This document shows, one piece after another, positions 1 to 6,796 of a stretch of DNA of 19,106 nucleotides (positions are counted from its first letter, which is position 1; each line of letters begins with the position of its first letter). The stretch is from Candidatus Kaiserbacteria bacterium RIFCSPHIGHO2_01_FULL_58_22 (GTDB lineage: Bacteria > Patescibacteriota > Minisyncoccia > Phycocordibacterales > UBA2100): positions 1,222 to 20,327 of the forward strand of contig MFLB01000014.1 of the NCBI GenBank assembly GCA_001781445.1, given 5' to 3'. The notes under the pieces were generated by a model. The model worked only from the letters and a program-made list of their open reading frames with translations, did not search any database and was not told where the DNA came from. Position numbers and translations under genes: made by a program.

Positions 1-73
1 AATTCTGCAGAATTTGTGTATAACAAACCCTGCGAAGCGAGCCGATGCGGTGGATGAAATGCCGCCGATTAGG

Positions 74-79
74 TACAAT
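74..79 (+). promoter_or_regulatory. Probable promoter -10 of tRNA-Glu
   Basis: A TACAAT hexamer lies about 25 nt before the mature tRNA. A weak -35 (TGGATG, positions 51-56) sits 17 nt further upstream. Spacing suits a sigma70 promoter that transcribes the tRNA with a short 5' leader. The -35 match is poor, so this rests on the -10 and its position. Confidence 0.5.
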
Positions 80-103
80 GTGCACGTTCGATGACGCATT
101 GAC

Positions 104-175
104 GGCCCCGTCGTCTAACGGTTAGGACACCATTCTTTCAAGATGGGAACACGGGTTCGATTCCCGTCGGGGTCA
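104..175 (+). tRNA. tRNA-Glu (anticodon UUC)
   Basis: A complete cloverleaf is visible. The 7-bp acceptor stem pairs 104-110 with 168-174, with one G-U pair. The anticodon stem is CCATT/GATGG with loop CTTTCAA, giving anticodon TTC at 137-139. The T loop is the usual TTCGATT. The discriminator is A at 175 and is followed by TAATG, so the CCA end is not encoded and must be added by a nucleotidyltransferase. A run of five T (183-187) shortly downstream may help end transcription. Confidence 0.97.
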
Positions 176-273
176 TAATGCCTTTTTGCGCCCGCGAATG
201 CGGGCACTATCTCCTATGTTGCCCTTGCGCTCTCCCGCCCATTGCGCGGGCAATGGAAAGCCACTCCCCCTGT

Positions 274-279
274 TAGAAT
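274..279 (+). promoter_or_regulatory. -10 box of leaderless operon (HAD phosphatase)
   Basis: TAGAAT ends 6 nt before the ATG at 286. Transcription would start at or next to the start codon, giving a leaderless mRNA. No Shine-Dalgarno sequence is present. The same arrangement recurs at nine other genes in this window. Confidence 0.65.
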
Positions 280-285
280 AAAGCC

Positions 286-789
286 ATGCAAAAATATGCA
301 TTCCTAGACAGAGACGGAACATTTCTTTGGGAGCCGGAGCGTCCCGAGGGCGTGGATCCGCGCGAGACGTTTCCATTGCAATCAATGGACGAGTTCAAGT
401 TTATGGACGGCGCAATCGAGGGCATTCGCGCGCTCGCGGACAAAGAATATAAGCTCGTCATGGTGACAAACCAAAGGTTCCTCGGGACGCCGAAACACCC
501 CAAAGAAATGTTTGATAAAGTCATGGCGAAAATTGACGAGGAGTTGGAGAAATACGGCATCGGATTCGAGTTTAAAATGGTTTGTCCCCACGGACCGGAC
601 GAGGGGTGCGATTGCCGGAAGCCGAAAATCGGCGGCTTGAAAGATTTTTTGCGAACGCATGAGGTTGATTTTGCACATTCGCTCATGTTCGGTGATAAAG
701 CTACTGACGGGGAGTTCGCAAAAAATCTTGACGTCCGGTTCGTGAAAATCGAGACGAACCAGAAATTTGAACTGCCAAGCGACATCTAG
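286..789 (+). CDS. HAD-family phosphatase, histidinol-phosphatase (HisB-N)/GmhB-like
   Basis: This 167-residue protein is a HAD-superfamily phosphatase of the HisB N-terminal/GmhB group, which hydrolyses histidinol phosphate or a sugar bisphosphate. Motif I is DRDGT with nucleophile D8 and acid D10. Motif II is VTNQ (T61). A zinc-binding loop has C100, H102, C108 and C110 followed by the RKPK motif, and GDKATD (137-141) is motif IV. The sequence follows the N-terminal half of enterobacterial HisB closely along its whole length. The dehydratase half is absent, so it is a stand-alone phosphatase of normal size. No other histidine or heptose genes are in the window, so the true substrate is open. 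It leads an operon with the methyltransferase and YgjV-like genes. Confidence 0.88.
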   Translation: MQKYAFLDRDGTFLWEPERPEGVDPRETFPLQSMDEFKFMDGAIEGIRALADKEYKLVMVTNQRFLGTPKHPKEMFDKVMAKIDEELEKYGIGFEFKMVCPHGPDEGCDCRKPKIGGLKDFLRTHEVDFAHSLMFGDKATDGEFAKNLDVRFVKIETNQKFELPSDI

Positions 790-802
790 TTCTGTGAAAG
801 AT

Positions 803-1426
803 ATGCCAGAGTACGACACAACAAAACGAAACTATGAAGCGGCTCACGAATGGCACGCAGAAAAAAGCATGGCCTACAACTGGACGCCTCACATTGACTC
901 ATTTCTACAACTAGTTCCAGCGAACACAAAGATTCTTGATGCAGGATGCGGAGACGGAAGAGACGTGCGTACATTCAAATCCAGAAATGTTGACGTAGAA
1001 GGATTGGACTATTCTCATCCAGCCATTGAGAGTTTGAAGCAACAATTTCCAGATGGGAAATTTTACGAAGCGGATATGCGAAATACTGGACTGCCAGATA
1101 ATTCGTACGGTGGAGTGTGGGCGTGCGCGTCTATCTTAAACATTTCAAAAGCTGACGCGCCGACCGCACTTCGTGAATTCAGGCGCGTGCTTGTTCCGAG
1201 CGGAATACTTTTCCTTTCCGTAAAAGAAGGTGAAGGAGAACGCATGGTGCCGGACAAAGCAGGGGAAAGATTCTTTAATTTTTTCTCGCAAGAGGAACTT
1301 ACTTCTCTTGTCCAAGTGGCAGGATTTACTATCGATCATACCGAAGTAATGGAAGATACTTTTGGCAAAGCGCCGGAAGGTCAAAAGTTGCCCCGCTGGA
1401 TTTGCGTATACGCGAAGAAAATATGA
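803..1426 (+). CDS. Class I SAM-dependent methyltransferase
   Basis: The 207-residue protein has a Rossmann-type methyltransferase fold. Motif I is ILDAGCGDG (about 44-52). An acidic residue follows in VEGLDYS at the end of strand 2, and a YEADMRN segment gives the adenine-binding Asp. FRRVLVPSGILFLSVKEGEGER matches the post-motif III strand seen in Methyltransf_11/25 proteins. The ATG at 803 is chosen because the upstream in-frame start at 767 lies inside the phosphatase gene and adds non-homologous residues; a GAAAG lies just before it. The gap to the phosphatase is 13 nt, and the stop TGA overlaps the next ATG (ATGA), so translational coupling is likely. The methyl acceptor cannot be predicted. 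Confidence 0.85.
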   Translation: MPEYDTTKRNYEAAHEWHAEKSMAYNWTPHIDSFLQLVPANTKILDAGCGDGRDVRTFKSRNVDVEGLDYSHPAIESLKQQFPDGKFYEADMRNTGLPDNSYGGVWACASILNISKADAPTALREFRRVLVPSGILFLSVKEGEGERMVPDKAGERFFNFFSQEELTSLVQVAGFTIDHTEVMEDTFGKAPEGQKLPRWICVYAKKI

Positions 1427-1944
1427 ATTTCTGGTTTATACAAGCGATCGGTGCAGTCGCGCTCATATTTGTATTTTTTTCATGGAACGCCAAAACCCGG
1501 AAAAGTATCCTGGTATTGCAGTCCATCAATATCGTTTTTTTCATTGCACACTACCTCCTCCTCTCGGCCTTTATCGGTGCAGTCATGTGTTTGATCGTAC
1601 TTGGACGCAACATCGTCCTTTACTTGAAAGACAAAGGAAAAAAGTGGGCAAGCCATCCCGCATGGTTCTATGCCTTAACGCTGGTCGCTGTTGGCGTACT
1701 TGCGGTTGCATGGACCGGATGGATCAGTGCTTTGCCTGTCATCGGGGTAAGTATCGGTATGTATGGAATGTGGCATGATCGTCCCGCAGACATCCGGTTC
1801 TATATGCTTATTTCAGCCATCATCTGGATTCCTTATACGATCGCTGTTCAGTCATACTCGGGTCTCCTAAATCAGGCGGTCGCGACGATCGCTATCCTTA
1901 TAGGAATGTATCGACACGACCGGAGGGAAATTCCGTTGCCGTAG
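1423..1944 (+). CDS. YgjV-family inner membrane protein
   Basis: This 173-residue protein is very hydrophobic, with about five to six predicted membrane segments. It has the layout of the bacterial inner membrane protein YgjV family (PF10688 type): an N-terminal helix, an SWNAKTRK basic turn, a segment resembling LQSINIVFFIAHY, a central LPVIGVSIGMYGMW, and a final NQAVATIAILIGMYR helix followed by basic residues. Its function is unknown; some homologues are annotated as possible transporters. The ATG at 1423 overlaps the methyltransferase stop by 4 nt, which favours this start over the TTG at 1402. It is the last gene of the phosphatase operon and converges on proB. Confidence 0.82.
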   Translation: MNFWFIQAIGAVALIFVFFSWNAKTRKSILVLQSINIVFFIAHYLLLSAFIGAVMCLIVLGRNIVLYLKDKGKKWASHPAWFYALTLVAVGVLAVAWTGWISALPVIGVSIGMYGMWHDRPADIRFYMLISAIIWIPYTIAVQSYSGLLNQAVATIAILIGMYRHDRREIPLP

Positions 1945-1958
1945 ATTCGAATAATTGA

Positions 1959-1975
1959 ATGGGGACTGACCCTAT
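1959..1975. repeat. Small REP-like palindrome between convergent genes
   Basis: A GGGGACTGACCC core flanked by A/T bases lies between the stop codons of the YgjV-like gene and proB. It can form a GGG/CCC mini-hairpin on either strand. There is no T-tract, so it is not a convincing terminator. Confidence 0.3.
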
Positions 1976-1976
1976 A

Positions 1977-3032
1977 CTAAGACACGATGGTCAGGTAGTT
2001 GTAATGGACAAGGGCGCGCGCGCCCTTTTTGCCGAGAAGCGAGCGCGCTTCTTCCGCGCCATACTGGGCGACGCCGAAGCCGAGCTTGCGCCCCGCCTCG
2101 CCGCGAATCTCTATTGTGTCCCCCTTCTTGAACTCCCCCTCTACCCTTTTGATTCCGACGGGGAGCAGGCTCGCGGACTTTTTTGAGAGAAGTATCTTTT
2201 CTGCTCCCGCGTCCACGTATGCGGCGCCGACCGCGAGGCCTTCGGAGTAGGCGAGCCGGCGCTTTACCGCAGAGGCTTTTTTTGTGGGAACGAACGTCGT
2301 TCCTACCGGATTTCCTTCGCTGACATCAGAAAGCACGCCCGGCTTCTTGCCATTGGCAATATGCACAGTCGTTCCCTGCGCCATCAGCCTTTTTGCAATA
2401 GCGAATTTTCCGCGCATACCGCCCGTTCCGTGCTCGGAAGTCTCATCGCCGATGTACTGTTCAAAAGTGGCAAAATCGCTTTCGCGGATCTCCGGAATGA
2501 CGACGCCTTCTGTATCAAGGACTCCATCAACGCTCGTAAGAAAGATGGTCGCATCAGCATTCACTGCCGCCGATACGAGGCCGGCAAGCTCGTCATTTTC
2601 GTTAAACCCGAGTCTCGGCATTGAGATCGCGTCATTCGCATTTACGATAGGAATGATGTTCTCTCGAAGCAAGTTCTCAAAGCATTTCTTCATGTGGGCA
2701 TAATGTTCCTTGTCGCGAAAGTCTCCCTTCGTAACAAGGATCTGGGCGCATCGATATGCCTTCTCCCGAAATGCATTCGCATAAACCGACATCAGCTCTA
2801 CCTGACCAACCGCGGTAATGACCTGCCGCCGTTCACTTGCATGAGTGACGTACTGCGGGCTCACGAGGCGCTTCCCCGCAGAGATCGCTCCGGAAGTGAC
2901 TGCAACGACCTCGATCCCCTTCCTGCGAACATTCGTCAGTTCCTGCGCGATGCGCCGAACATCCGTCTCCGAAAAACTGTTGTTTTCGGAGATGACGCCG
3001 GTCCCTATTTTTACGACGATTCTCTTGTACAT
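1977..3032 (-). CDS. proB: Glutamate 5-kinase (proline biosynthesis), with PUA domain
   Basis: ProB phosphorylates the gamma-carboxylate of glutamate using ATP, the first step from glutamate to proline. The 351-residue protein has an amino acid kinase domain at about 1-250. Visible motifs are VKIGTGVI near the N terminus, TSGAISAG (about 46-53), IIPIVNANDAI, and GTGGMRGK, the conserved glycine-rich nucleotide site. A C-terminal PUA-like domain (about 265-345) contains the LLPVGIKRVEGEFKKGD segment typical of the family. The ATG lies 3 nt after the proC stop, so it is the third gene of a proA-proC-proB operon. Feedback inhibition by proline is usual for this family. The length is normal for a two-domain bacterial ProB. 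Confidence 0.95.
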   Translation of the reverse strand: MYKRIVVKIGTGVISENNSFSETDVRRIAQELTNVRRKGIEVVAVTSGAISAGKRLVSPQYVTHASERRQVITAVGQVELMSVYANAFREKAYRCAQILVTKGDFRDKEHYAHMKKCFENLLRENIIPIVNANDAISMPRLGFNENDELAGLVSAAVNADATIFLTSVDGVLDTEGVVIPEIRESDFATFEQYIGDETSEHGTGGMRGKFAIAKRLMAQGTTVHIANGKKPGVLSDVSEGNPVGTTFVPTKKASAVKRRLAYSEGLAVGAAYVDAGAEKILLSKKSASLLPVGIKRVEGEFKKGDTIEIRGEAGRKLGFGVAQYGAEEARSLLGKKGARALVHYNYLTIVS

Positions 3033-3035
3033 ACG

Positions 3036-3896
3036 TTATGCCTTGATGCTCTCGAGCTTCTCGCGTCCCGCGTCAATCGCGCGCGCAAAGCGTTGCTCGA
3101 ATCCCTCTCTCCGCAAACCTTCTAGGATCGCTTCGGTGATGCCGCCCTTTGTGGCGACCGATCTCATCAGTTCCGAAGCCGTCGTGCCGGTTTTCGCCAT
3201 GTGGTGGATCGCCCCCATAAACGTGTGCAGTGCGAGCGCGTCCGCTTCGCGCCGGAGACCGAGCGACCGCGCCTTCTTCGCGACCATCTCGACAAGCGCG
3301 GCGACGATGCCCGGGCCGCAACCCGAGATGAGCGTGAGAGCGTCCAGCTCGCGTTCTTTCCGCACTTCCACGAGAAGCCCGAGCTTGGCGAGGATCGAGC
3401 GAGCAGACGCTCTTTGCGGGGTTGTCAGGGTCCCGCCGAAAAAGCCGACGACGCCGTGCCGCTCTGCCACTGGGATGTTAGGCATACCGCGGCCAAGATG
3501 CACGCGCCGACCGGCTATCTTCCGCATTTCAGCAATCCGAACGCCCGCCGCAAGGGAGATGACCGCCTTCCCTTCAGCCGCGTCCCGTATCTGCACGAGA
3601 ACCTCGCGAACGACGCGGGGCTTGACGGCAATAAAGATGACGTCGGAGCTTTCGGCGACGCTCGCGTTCTTGCGAGCGTCGTCGGAGATCTTTATGGACC
3701 TGCGCGCAATGCCGGCATTCAAAAAGCCGCGCACGAGCGCCGTGCCCATGTGCCCGCCGCCGATGATGGCGATATTTCTGGAGACTTTTGAAAAAGCTCC
3801 AGATGCGAGGCGCGGAGAAAGCGGCACGCGAGTCGTACGACTTGTACGATGAGCGCGGCGCAGAGGCTCCGCAACGATGTAGATGGACTTTTTCAT
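3036..3896 (-). CDS. proC: Pyrroline-5-carboxylate reductase with repeat-encoded N-terminal extension
   Basis: ProC reduces pyrroline-5-carboxylate to proline with NAD(P)H, the last step of the pathway. The Rossmann motif IGGGHMG falls at residues 45-51. In most ProC proteins it lies near residue 10, so there is an extra ~37-40 basic residues. That extension is encoded by a 118-bp imperfect palindrome. The family hallmark of the helical dimerisation domain is visible near the C terminus (KTGTTASELMRSVATKGGITEA, abridged here to KTG...SVATKGG). The ATG at 3896 is chosen because AGGA lies 6 nt upstream and the proA stop is 7 nt away; a GTG at 3828 is an alternative that would remove most of the extension. 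The catalytic core looks intact. Confidence 0.93.
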   Translation of the reverse strand: MKKSIYIVAEPLRRAHRTSRTTRVPLSPRLASGAFSKVSRNIAIIGGGHMGTALVRGFLNAGIARRSIKISDDARKNASVAESSDVIFIAVKPRVVREVLVQIRDAAEGKAVISLAAGVRIAEMRKIAGRRVHLGRGMPNIPVAERHGVVGFFGGTLTTPQRASARSILAKLGLLVEVRKERELDALTLISGCGPGIVAALVEMVAKKARSLGLRREADALALHTFMGAIHHMAKTGTTASELMRSVATKGGITEAILEGLRREGFEQRFARAIDAGREKLESIKA

Positions 3897-3900
3897 AAGT
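3782..3900. repeat. Long imperfect palindromic element inserted at the 5' end of proC
   Basis: The two ends are complementary: ACTTTTGAAAAAGCTCCA at the left and the reverse complement ACTTATGAAAAAGTCCA at the right. The interior is also largely self-complementary around a centre near 3833-3849 (GTCGTACGACTTGTACGA). The element lies between the proA stop and the conserved ProC core and remains open in the proC frame. Its right edge supplies the ATG used by proC. The layout is that of a fold-back, REP- or Rickettsia-palindrome-like element. Confidence 0.75.
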
Positions 3901-3903
3901 TTC

Positions 3904-5130
3904 CTACCGAATGTGTCCTTTGCCATACACCTCCCACTTGTAGGTGGTTAATTCTTGTAATCCCACGGGGCCCCGCGCGTGGAGCTTTCCCGCCGCGATG
4001 CCCATCTCCGAGCCGAGCCCGAAGACGTAGCCGTCGTGGAGGCGCGTCGAGGCGTTGATGAAAAGCGCGGCGGCATCGATGGAGTCCGTGAACTCTTTGA
4101 TGACGCGCGCATCGCGCGCGATGAGACCTTCGGAATGCCGCTTCGTGTGCTCATTGATGAATTGTATCGCCTCGCGAGCGTTTTTCACCGTCTTGATAGC
4201 GACCGTGGGCCCGAGGAATTCCTTGTCCCAGTCGCGCGCGCGCGCGGCGTCCATGCGGGCGAAACGCCGCGCGCGCGCGTCGCCGAGAACGCGCACGCCC
4301 GCCTCGCGCAGGCGTTTGACCATGCGGGGCACGAACGTTCCCGCTATTGCCCGATGCACGAGGATAGCGTCGAGCGAGTTGCACGCCGCCGGCTTCGAGA
4401 TTTTCGCGTTCAGAAGTATCTTCTCCGCCGCCGTGAGATCCGCGCTCTTGTCGACGAATATCCGCGCGCCGCCCTCGGCGTGCGCCAAGACCGGTATCAT
4501 GGACTCGTTCACGACCGCCCGCACGAGCCCGTAGCCCCCGCGCGCGATGACGAGATCGATGCTCTCGTGTTCCCGCAAGAGCCGCTTCACCGCGTCCCGG
4601 TTTGGCACAAGCCCGACGGTTTCCTTCGCGAGTCCCGTCTTTTTCAGCGCGTCTTGGACGCATCCAAAGAGCGCCTCGTTGGTGCGCTTCGCCTCCGAGC
4701 CGCCTTTCAAAAGCGCGGCGTTCCCCGATTTGATGCAGAGCGCCGCCACGTCGATCGTCACCTCCGGCCTCGATTCGTAGATGACGAGCATGACGCCGAG
4801 CGGCACGCGCACTTTTTTCAAGACGAGCCCTTTCCGAAGCGTCCGTTGTTCCATCACCTCGCCGATACGGCTTCGCAGATTCTCGACGCTCCGCACTTTC
4901 GCTTTCAGCAATTTGAGAGCTCGTGAGTCGAAGACAAGGCGCTCGACGAACGCGGCGGCGAGGCCGCTTTTTTTCGCCGCCGCAACGTCCCGCTCGTTGG
5001 CGCGCAGGATGCTCTTTTCTCGCTTCGCGAGCTGTGCGGAAAGCGCGCGCAAAAACGCGTTGCGCTCTTTCTCCGACGAACCGGAAAGCCGTATCGCGGC
5101 CTCCCGCGTTTTCTTCAGGTTGATGTTCAT
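3904..5130 (-). CDS. proA: Gamma-glutamyl phosphate reductase
   Basis: ProA reduces gamma-glutamyl phosphate with NADPH to glutamate semialdehyde, the second step of proline synthesis. The 408-residue protein has the aldehyde dehydrogenase-like fold. It contains the substrate/cofactor segment PLGVMLVIYESRPEVT (about 110-125), the LLKGGSEA loop, and the catalytic cysteine C250 in KPAACNSLD. The end TTYKWEVYGKGHIR matches the family C terminus. The ATG at 5130 is preferred to the TTG at 5157, because the latter lies inside the T-box terminator stem and adds non-homologous residues. It is the first gene of the operon, so the attenuator controls all three enzymes. The short gap before proC carries that gene's ribosome-binding site. 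Confidence 0.95.
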   Translation of the reverse strand: MNINLKKTREAAIRLSGSSEKERNAFLRALSAQLAKREKSILRANERDVAAAKKSGLAAAFVERLVFDSRALKLLKAKVRSVENLRSRIGEVMEQRTLRKGLVLKKVRVPLGVMLVIYESRPEVTIDVAALCIKSGNAALLKGGSEAKRTNEALFGCVQDALKKTGLAKETVGLVPNRDAVKRLLREHESIDLVIARGGYGLVRAVVNESMIPVLAHAEGGARIFVDKSADLTAAEKILLNAKISKPAACNSLDAILVHRAIAGTFVPRMVKRLREAGVRVLGDARARRFARMDAARARDWDKEFLGPTVAIKTVKNAREAIQFINEHTKRHSEGLIARDARVIKEFTDSIDAAALFINASTRLHDGYVFGLGSEMGIAAGKLHARGPVGLQELTTYKWEVYGKGHIR

Positions 5131-5137
5131 ACGCCTA

Positions 5138-5165
5138 ATACTAAAACCTCGCCCCAACCAATCAA
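5138..5165 (-). promoter_or_regulatory. Possible leaderless promoter for proA inside the T-box terminator
   Basis: On the minus strand TTGATT (5160-5165) is followed after 16 nt by TAGTAT (5138-5143), which ends exactly 7 nt before the proA ATG. This is the same geometry and the same hexamer as at tsaC. If active, it would give a leaderless proA transcript that bypasses the riboswitch. Confidence 0.4.
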
Positions 5166-5194
5166 AGTGTGATTGATTGGCAAGGGCGAGGTTT
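5143..5194 (-). terminator. T-box-controlled intrinsic terminator of the proline operon
   Basis: The outer stem pairs AAACCTCGCCC with GGGGCGAGGTTT. The inner stem pairs CCAATCA with TGATTGG. A TTTTAG tail follows. The 5' arm of this hairpin overlaps the 3' arm of the antiterminator, so the two structures exclude each other. This is the expected arrangement of a transcription-attenuating T-box. Confidence 0.85.
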
Positions 5195-5350
5195 CTCGCG
5201 GTACCACCTTGCTTCCCCTCCGCGCGAACAATTTTTTCGCGGTCGGGCTCGCTCGGCCTTTGACGGGGCCCCCGTCGCGCTTCAATCGCGCGCTGCTCCC
5301 GGGCGGGTTCTCCCTCTCCGCCGTTCGGCGGATAAGGATACTATTCCCAT
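5143..5350 (-). promoter_or_regulatory. T-box riboswitch, proline (CCC) specifier
   Basis: The leader carries the T-box core GGTGGTACCGCG, with the UGGU bulge within 5200-5206. It is flanked by antiterminator helices GCAAGG/CCTTGC and GCGA/TCGC. Upstream, a short Stem I runs from 5348 to 5301. A GGG/CCC lower helix is followed by a symmetric 7-nt by 7-nt specifier loop: AATAGTA, containing the AGTA motif, opposite GAACCCG. Above it are a TCC/GGA helix and a TCCGCC-GAAC-GGCGGA hairpin. The specifier reads CCC (5307-5305), a proline codon followed by a purine as expected. UGGU would pair with an A discriminator. Uncharged tRNA-Pro should stabilise the antiterminator and switch on proA-proC-proB. 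Stem I lacks the long distal arm of classical T-boxes. Confidence 0.9.
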
Positions 5351-5366
5351 TCAACGCATTTATTTA

Positions 5367-5394
5367 AGTATAGCAGAAATCTCGCGTATGTCAA
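5367..5394 (-). promoter_or_regulatory. Sigma70 promoter of the proline operon
   Basis: A perfect TTGACA -35 (5389-5394) is followed after 16 nt by a TATACT -10 (5367-5372) on the minus strand. Transcription would begin near 5360, giving a leader of about 230 nt that contains the T-box. Confidence 0.9.
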
Positions 5395-5411
5395 GGCCCT
5401 GAAATCCACAG

Positions 5412-5954
5412 TCACTGGACCGAAAAAACGTCACCTGCGACACTGCCGTCCGCTTGGGTTACGAGGATGTCCGCGCGGAGATCGAAGAGCTTGTCGCCAT
5501 CGTCCACGTAGATAAGCGCCTGGTACGACTGCCCCGCCTCCGTCGCGCGCAGGAGCGGCACCTCGATATCGGCGTGTATGCCGGGCTCGAAACGGCCCGC
5601 GCCGAGCGTACGGCCGCTTCCGTCGCGCACCGCTATCCAGCCCATCTGCACGAGCGCCGCCTCTTTCACACTGACGCTCATGCCCGCCGCCTGGTCGGCG
5701 ACCTCGATGGATTCGGTGCTTGCCGCGATGGTCGGCGTATCGTCCGAAAGCGCTCCGAGCGCGGAGCCGGGCTCTTTCCCGCCGGCACCACTCGCGCCAG
5801 TCTCGCCTTGCGTCTTTTCTTCCGGCACCGCGGTCGGAGCCGAGGCAGAGCGCGCAATCAGCCACCACCCGCCGAGAAAGACGAGGGCGAGAACGATCGC
5901 CGCAATGATGCGATTGGACGAGTCGTTCAGGTCTATCGTGCGCTGTTGGGGCAT
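5412..5954 (-). CDS. Membrane-anchored DUF7282-like extracytoplasmic protein
   Basis: With the ATG at 5954 the product has 180 residues. Residues 15-33 form a single hydrophobic helix (IIAAIVLALVFLGGWWLIA), giving an N-in anchor. A low-complexity linker rich in Ala, Gly, Glu and Ser follows (about 37-75), then one compact beta-rich domain. That domain has the pattern of DUF7282: VADQAAGMSVSVKEA, then a GWIAVRDGSGRTLGAG strand, ADIEVPL, and ALIYVDDGDKLFDL. The function of the domain is not known. A GTG at 5996 overlaps the tsaC stop by one base and has GGGAGG upstream, so a 194-residue form is possible. It lies directly downstream of tsaC and is probably cotranscribed with it. Confidence 0.75.
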   Translation of the reverse strand: MPQQRTIDLNDSSNRIIAAIVLALVFLGGWWLIARSASAPTAVPEEKTQGETGASGAGGKEPGSALGALSDDTPTIAASTESIEVADQAAGMSVSVKEAALVQMGWIAVRDGSGRTLGAGRFEPGIHADIEVPLLRATEAGQSYQALIYVDDGDKLFDLRADILVTQADGSVAGDVFSVQ

Positions 5955-5995
5955 ATTCGGCCAAGGGTCCGGGTAGGCACCCGAGCTTGCCCCCA

Positions 5996-6673
5996 CTATA
6001 TGCTTCGCCTCCCTGCTGTCAAAGACCCCTCTGCCGCCCGGGGTCGCAGGAGCGTGAAGATCCGGTGGGCGGATATCGCGCCTTCGCGAAGAACGATCGG
6101 CTGGGAGGCCGAGGTATCCACGACCGTCGAGGGCTCGCGTCTTCTCAACTCCCCCGCATCAAGCGCCAGATCGATATGCCGTGCGTTGTCGTCAAGTTGC
6201 GCGAGAATCCCATCCACGATCGAAAGAGACTCCGTCCCGCTCACGTTCGCGCTCGTCGCGGTGTACGGCCTTCCGAATTCGCGCGCGAGCGCGCGGCAGA
6301 ATTCGCCGCCGGGGATGCGGATGCCGACGGTAGGGATATCGCGAAAAATCCCCGACGTCATCGCGGGCTTCTTTTTGAGAACGAGCGTGAGCGGACCGGG
6401 AAAAAATTCTTTCGCGAGCAGGCGGGCGTCGGCGGTGAGCTCCGCGTACTCTTCCGCCATCTCCATGTCCGCGACGACGCAGTGGATGGGCTTTTTGCCT
6501 TCCCGCCCTTTTATGCGGCGGACCTTCTCCACCGCCTCGTCCGAGAGCGCGTCGGCTCCCAGCCCATAGAGCGTGTCGGTCGGATAGAGAACGACGCCGC
6601 CCGCGCGCAAAACGGCCGCCGCGCTCCGCGCGGCGGCCTCCACCCCGGCCTCCGAGAGCCGAACGATCTCCAT
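5996..6673 (-). CDS. tsaC: L-threonylcarbamoyladenylate synthase (Sua5/YrdC/TsaC)
   Basis: TsaC makes threonylcarbamoyl-AMP from threonine, bicarbonate and ATP for the t6A37 modification of ANN-decoding tRNAs. The 225-residue protein shows the YrdC signature: GGVVLYPTDTLYGLGADA near residues 25-42, then the KPIHCVV strand, FFPGPLTLVLKKK, VGIRIPGG and ATSANVSG (the SxNxSG motif). This is the single-domain TsaC length plus a short tail, not the two-domain Sua5. The ATG at 6673 is chosen because the family N terminus begins there and TAGTAT lies 7 nt upstream, giving a leaderless start. Its pathway partner tsaD is also in this window at 9166. Confidence 0.93.
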   Translation of the reverse strand: MEIVRLSEAGVEAAARSAAAVLRAGGVVLYPTDTLYGLGADALSDEAVEKVRRIKGREGKKPIHCVVADMEMAEEYAELTADARLLAKEFFPGPLTLVLKKKPAMTSGIFRDIPTVGIRIPGGEFCRALAREFGRPYTATSANVSGTESLSIVDGILAQLDDNARHIDLALDAGELRRREPSTVVDTSASQPIVLREGAISAHRIFTLLRPRAAEGSLTAGRRSI

Positions 6674-6680
6674 GTCTTGA

Positions 6681-6686
6681 ATACTA
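6681..6686 (-). promoter_or_regulatory. -10 box of leaderless tsaC
   Basis: TAGTAT on the minus strand ends 7 nt before the tsaC ATG, so the transcript should start at about the start codon. No Shine-Dalgarno sequence is seen. Confidence 0.6.
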
Positions 6687-6796
6687 CGAAAAAAGACGCT
6701 ATTCTGCGAGGCGTTGCGCGGTTGGCTTCCTCCTCCGCTCATCGCTTGCGCTCGAGCTACGGACGGACAGGCAGTAGGACTTTTGTTCTAACGCTT

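Noticed and set aside
1..14. AATTCTGCAGAATT palindrome
   Set aside because: A short perfect palindrome at the window edge with no context to give it a function.
188..205. GCCCGC-GAAT-GCGGGC hairpin as tRNA-Glu terminator
   Set aside because: The T-run precedes the hairpin on the plus strand and none follows, so it is not an intrinsic terminator in either direction.
1973..1987. TATACT 8 nt before an ATG on the plus strand, resembling a leaderless gene start
   Set aside because: The frame stops after three codons and lies in the 3' end of proB.
5130..5157. Longer proA start at TTG 5157
   Set aside because: It would start inside the terminator stem and adds residues not found in ProA proteins.
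5454..6569. 371-residue plus-strand frame across tsaC and the DUF7282-like gene
   Set aside because: Arg-rich antisense frame spanning two supported genes.
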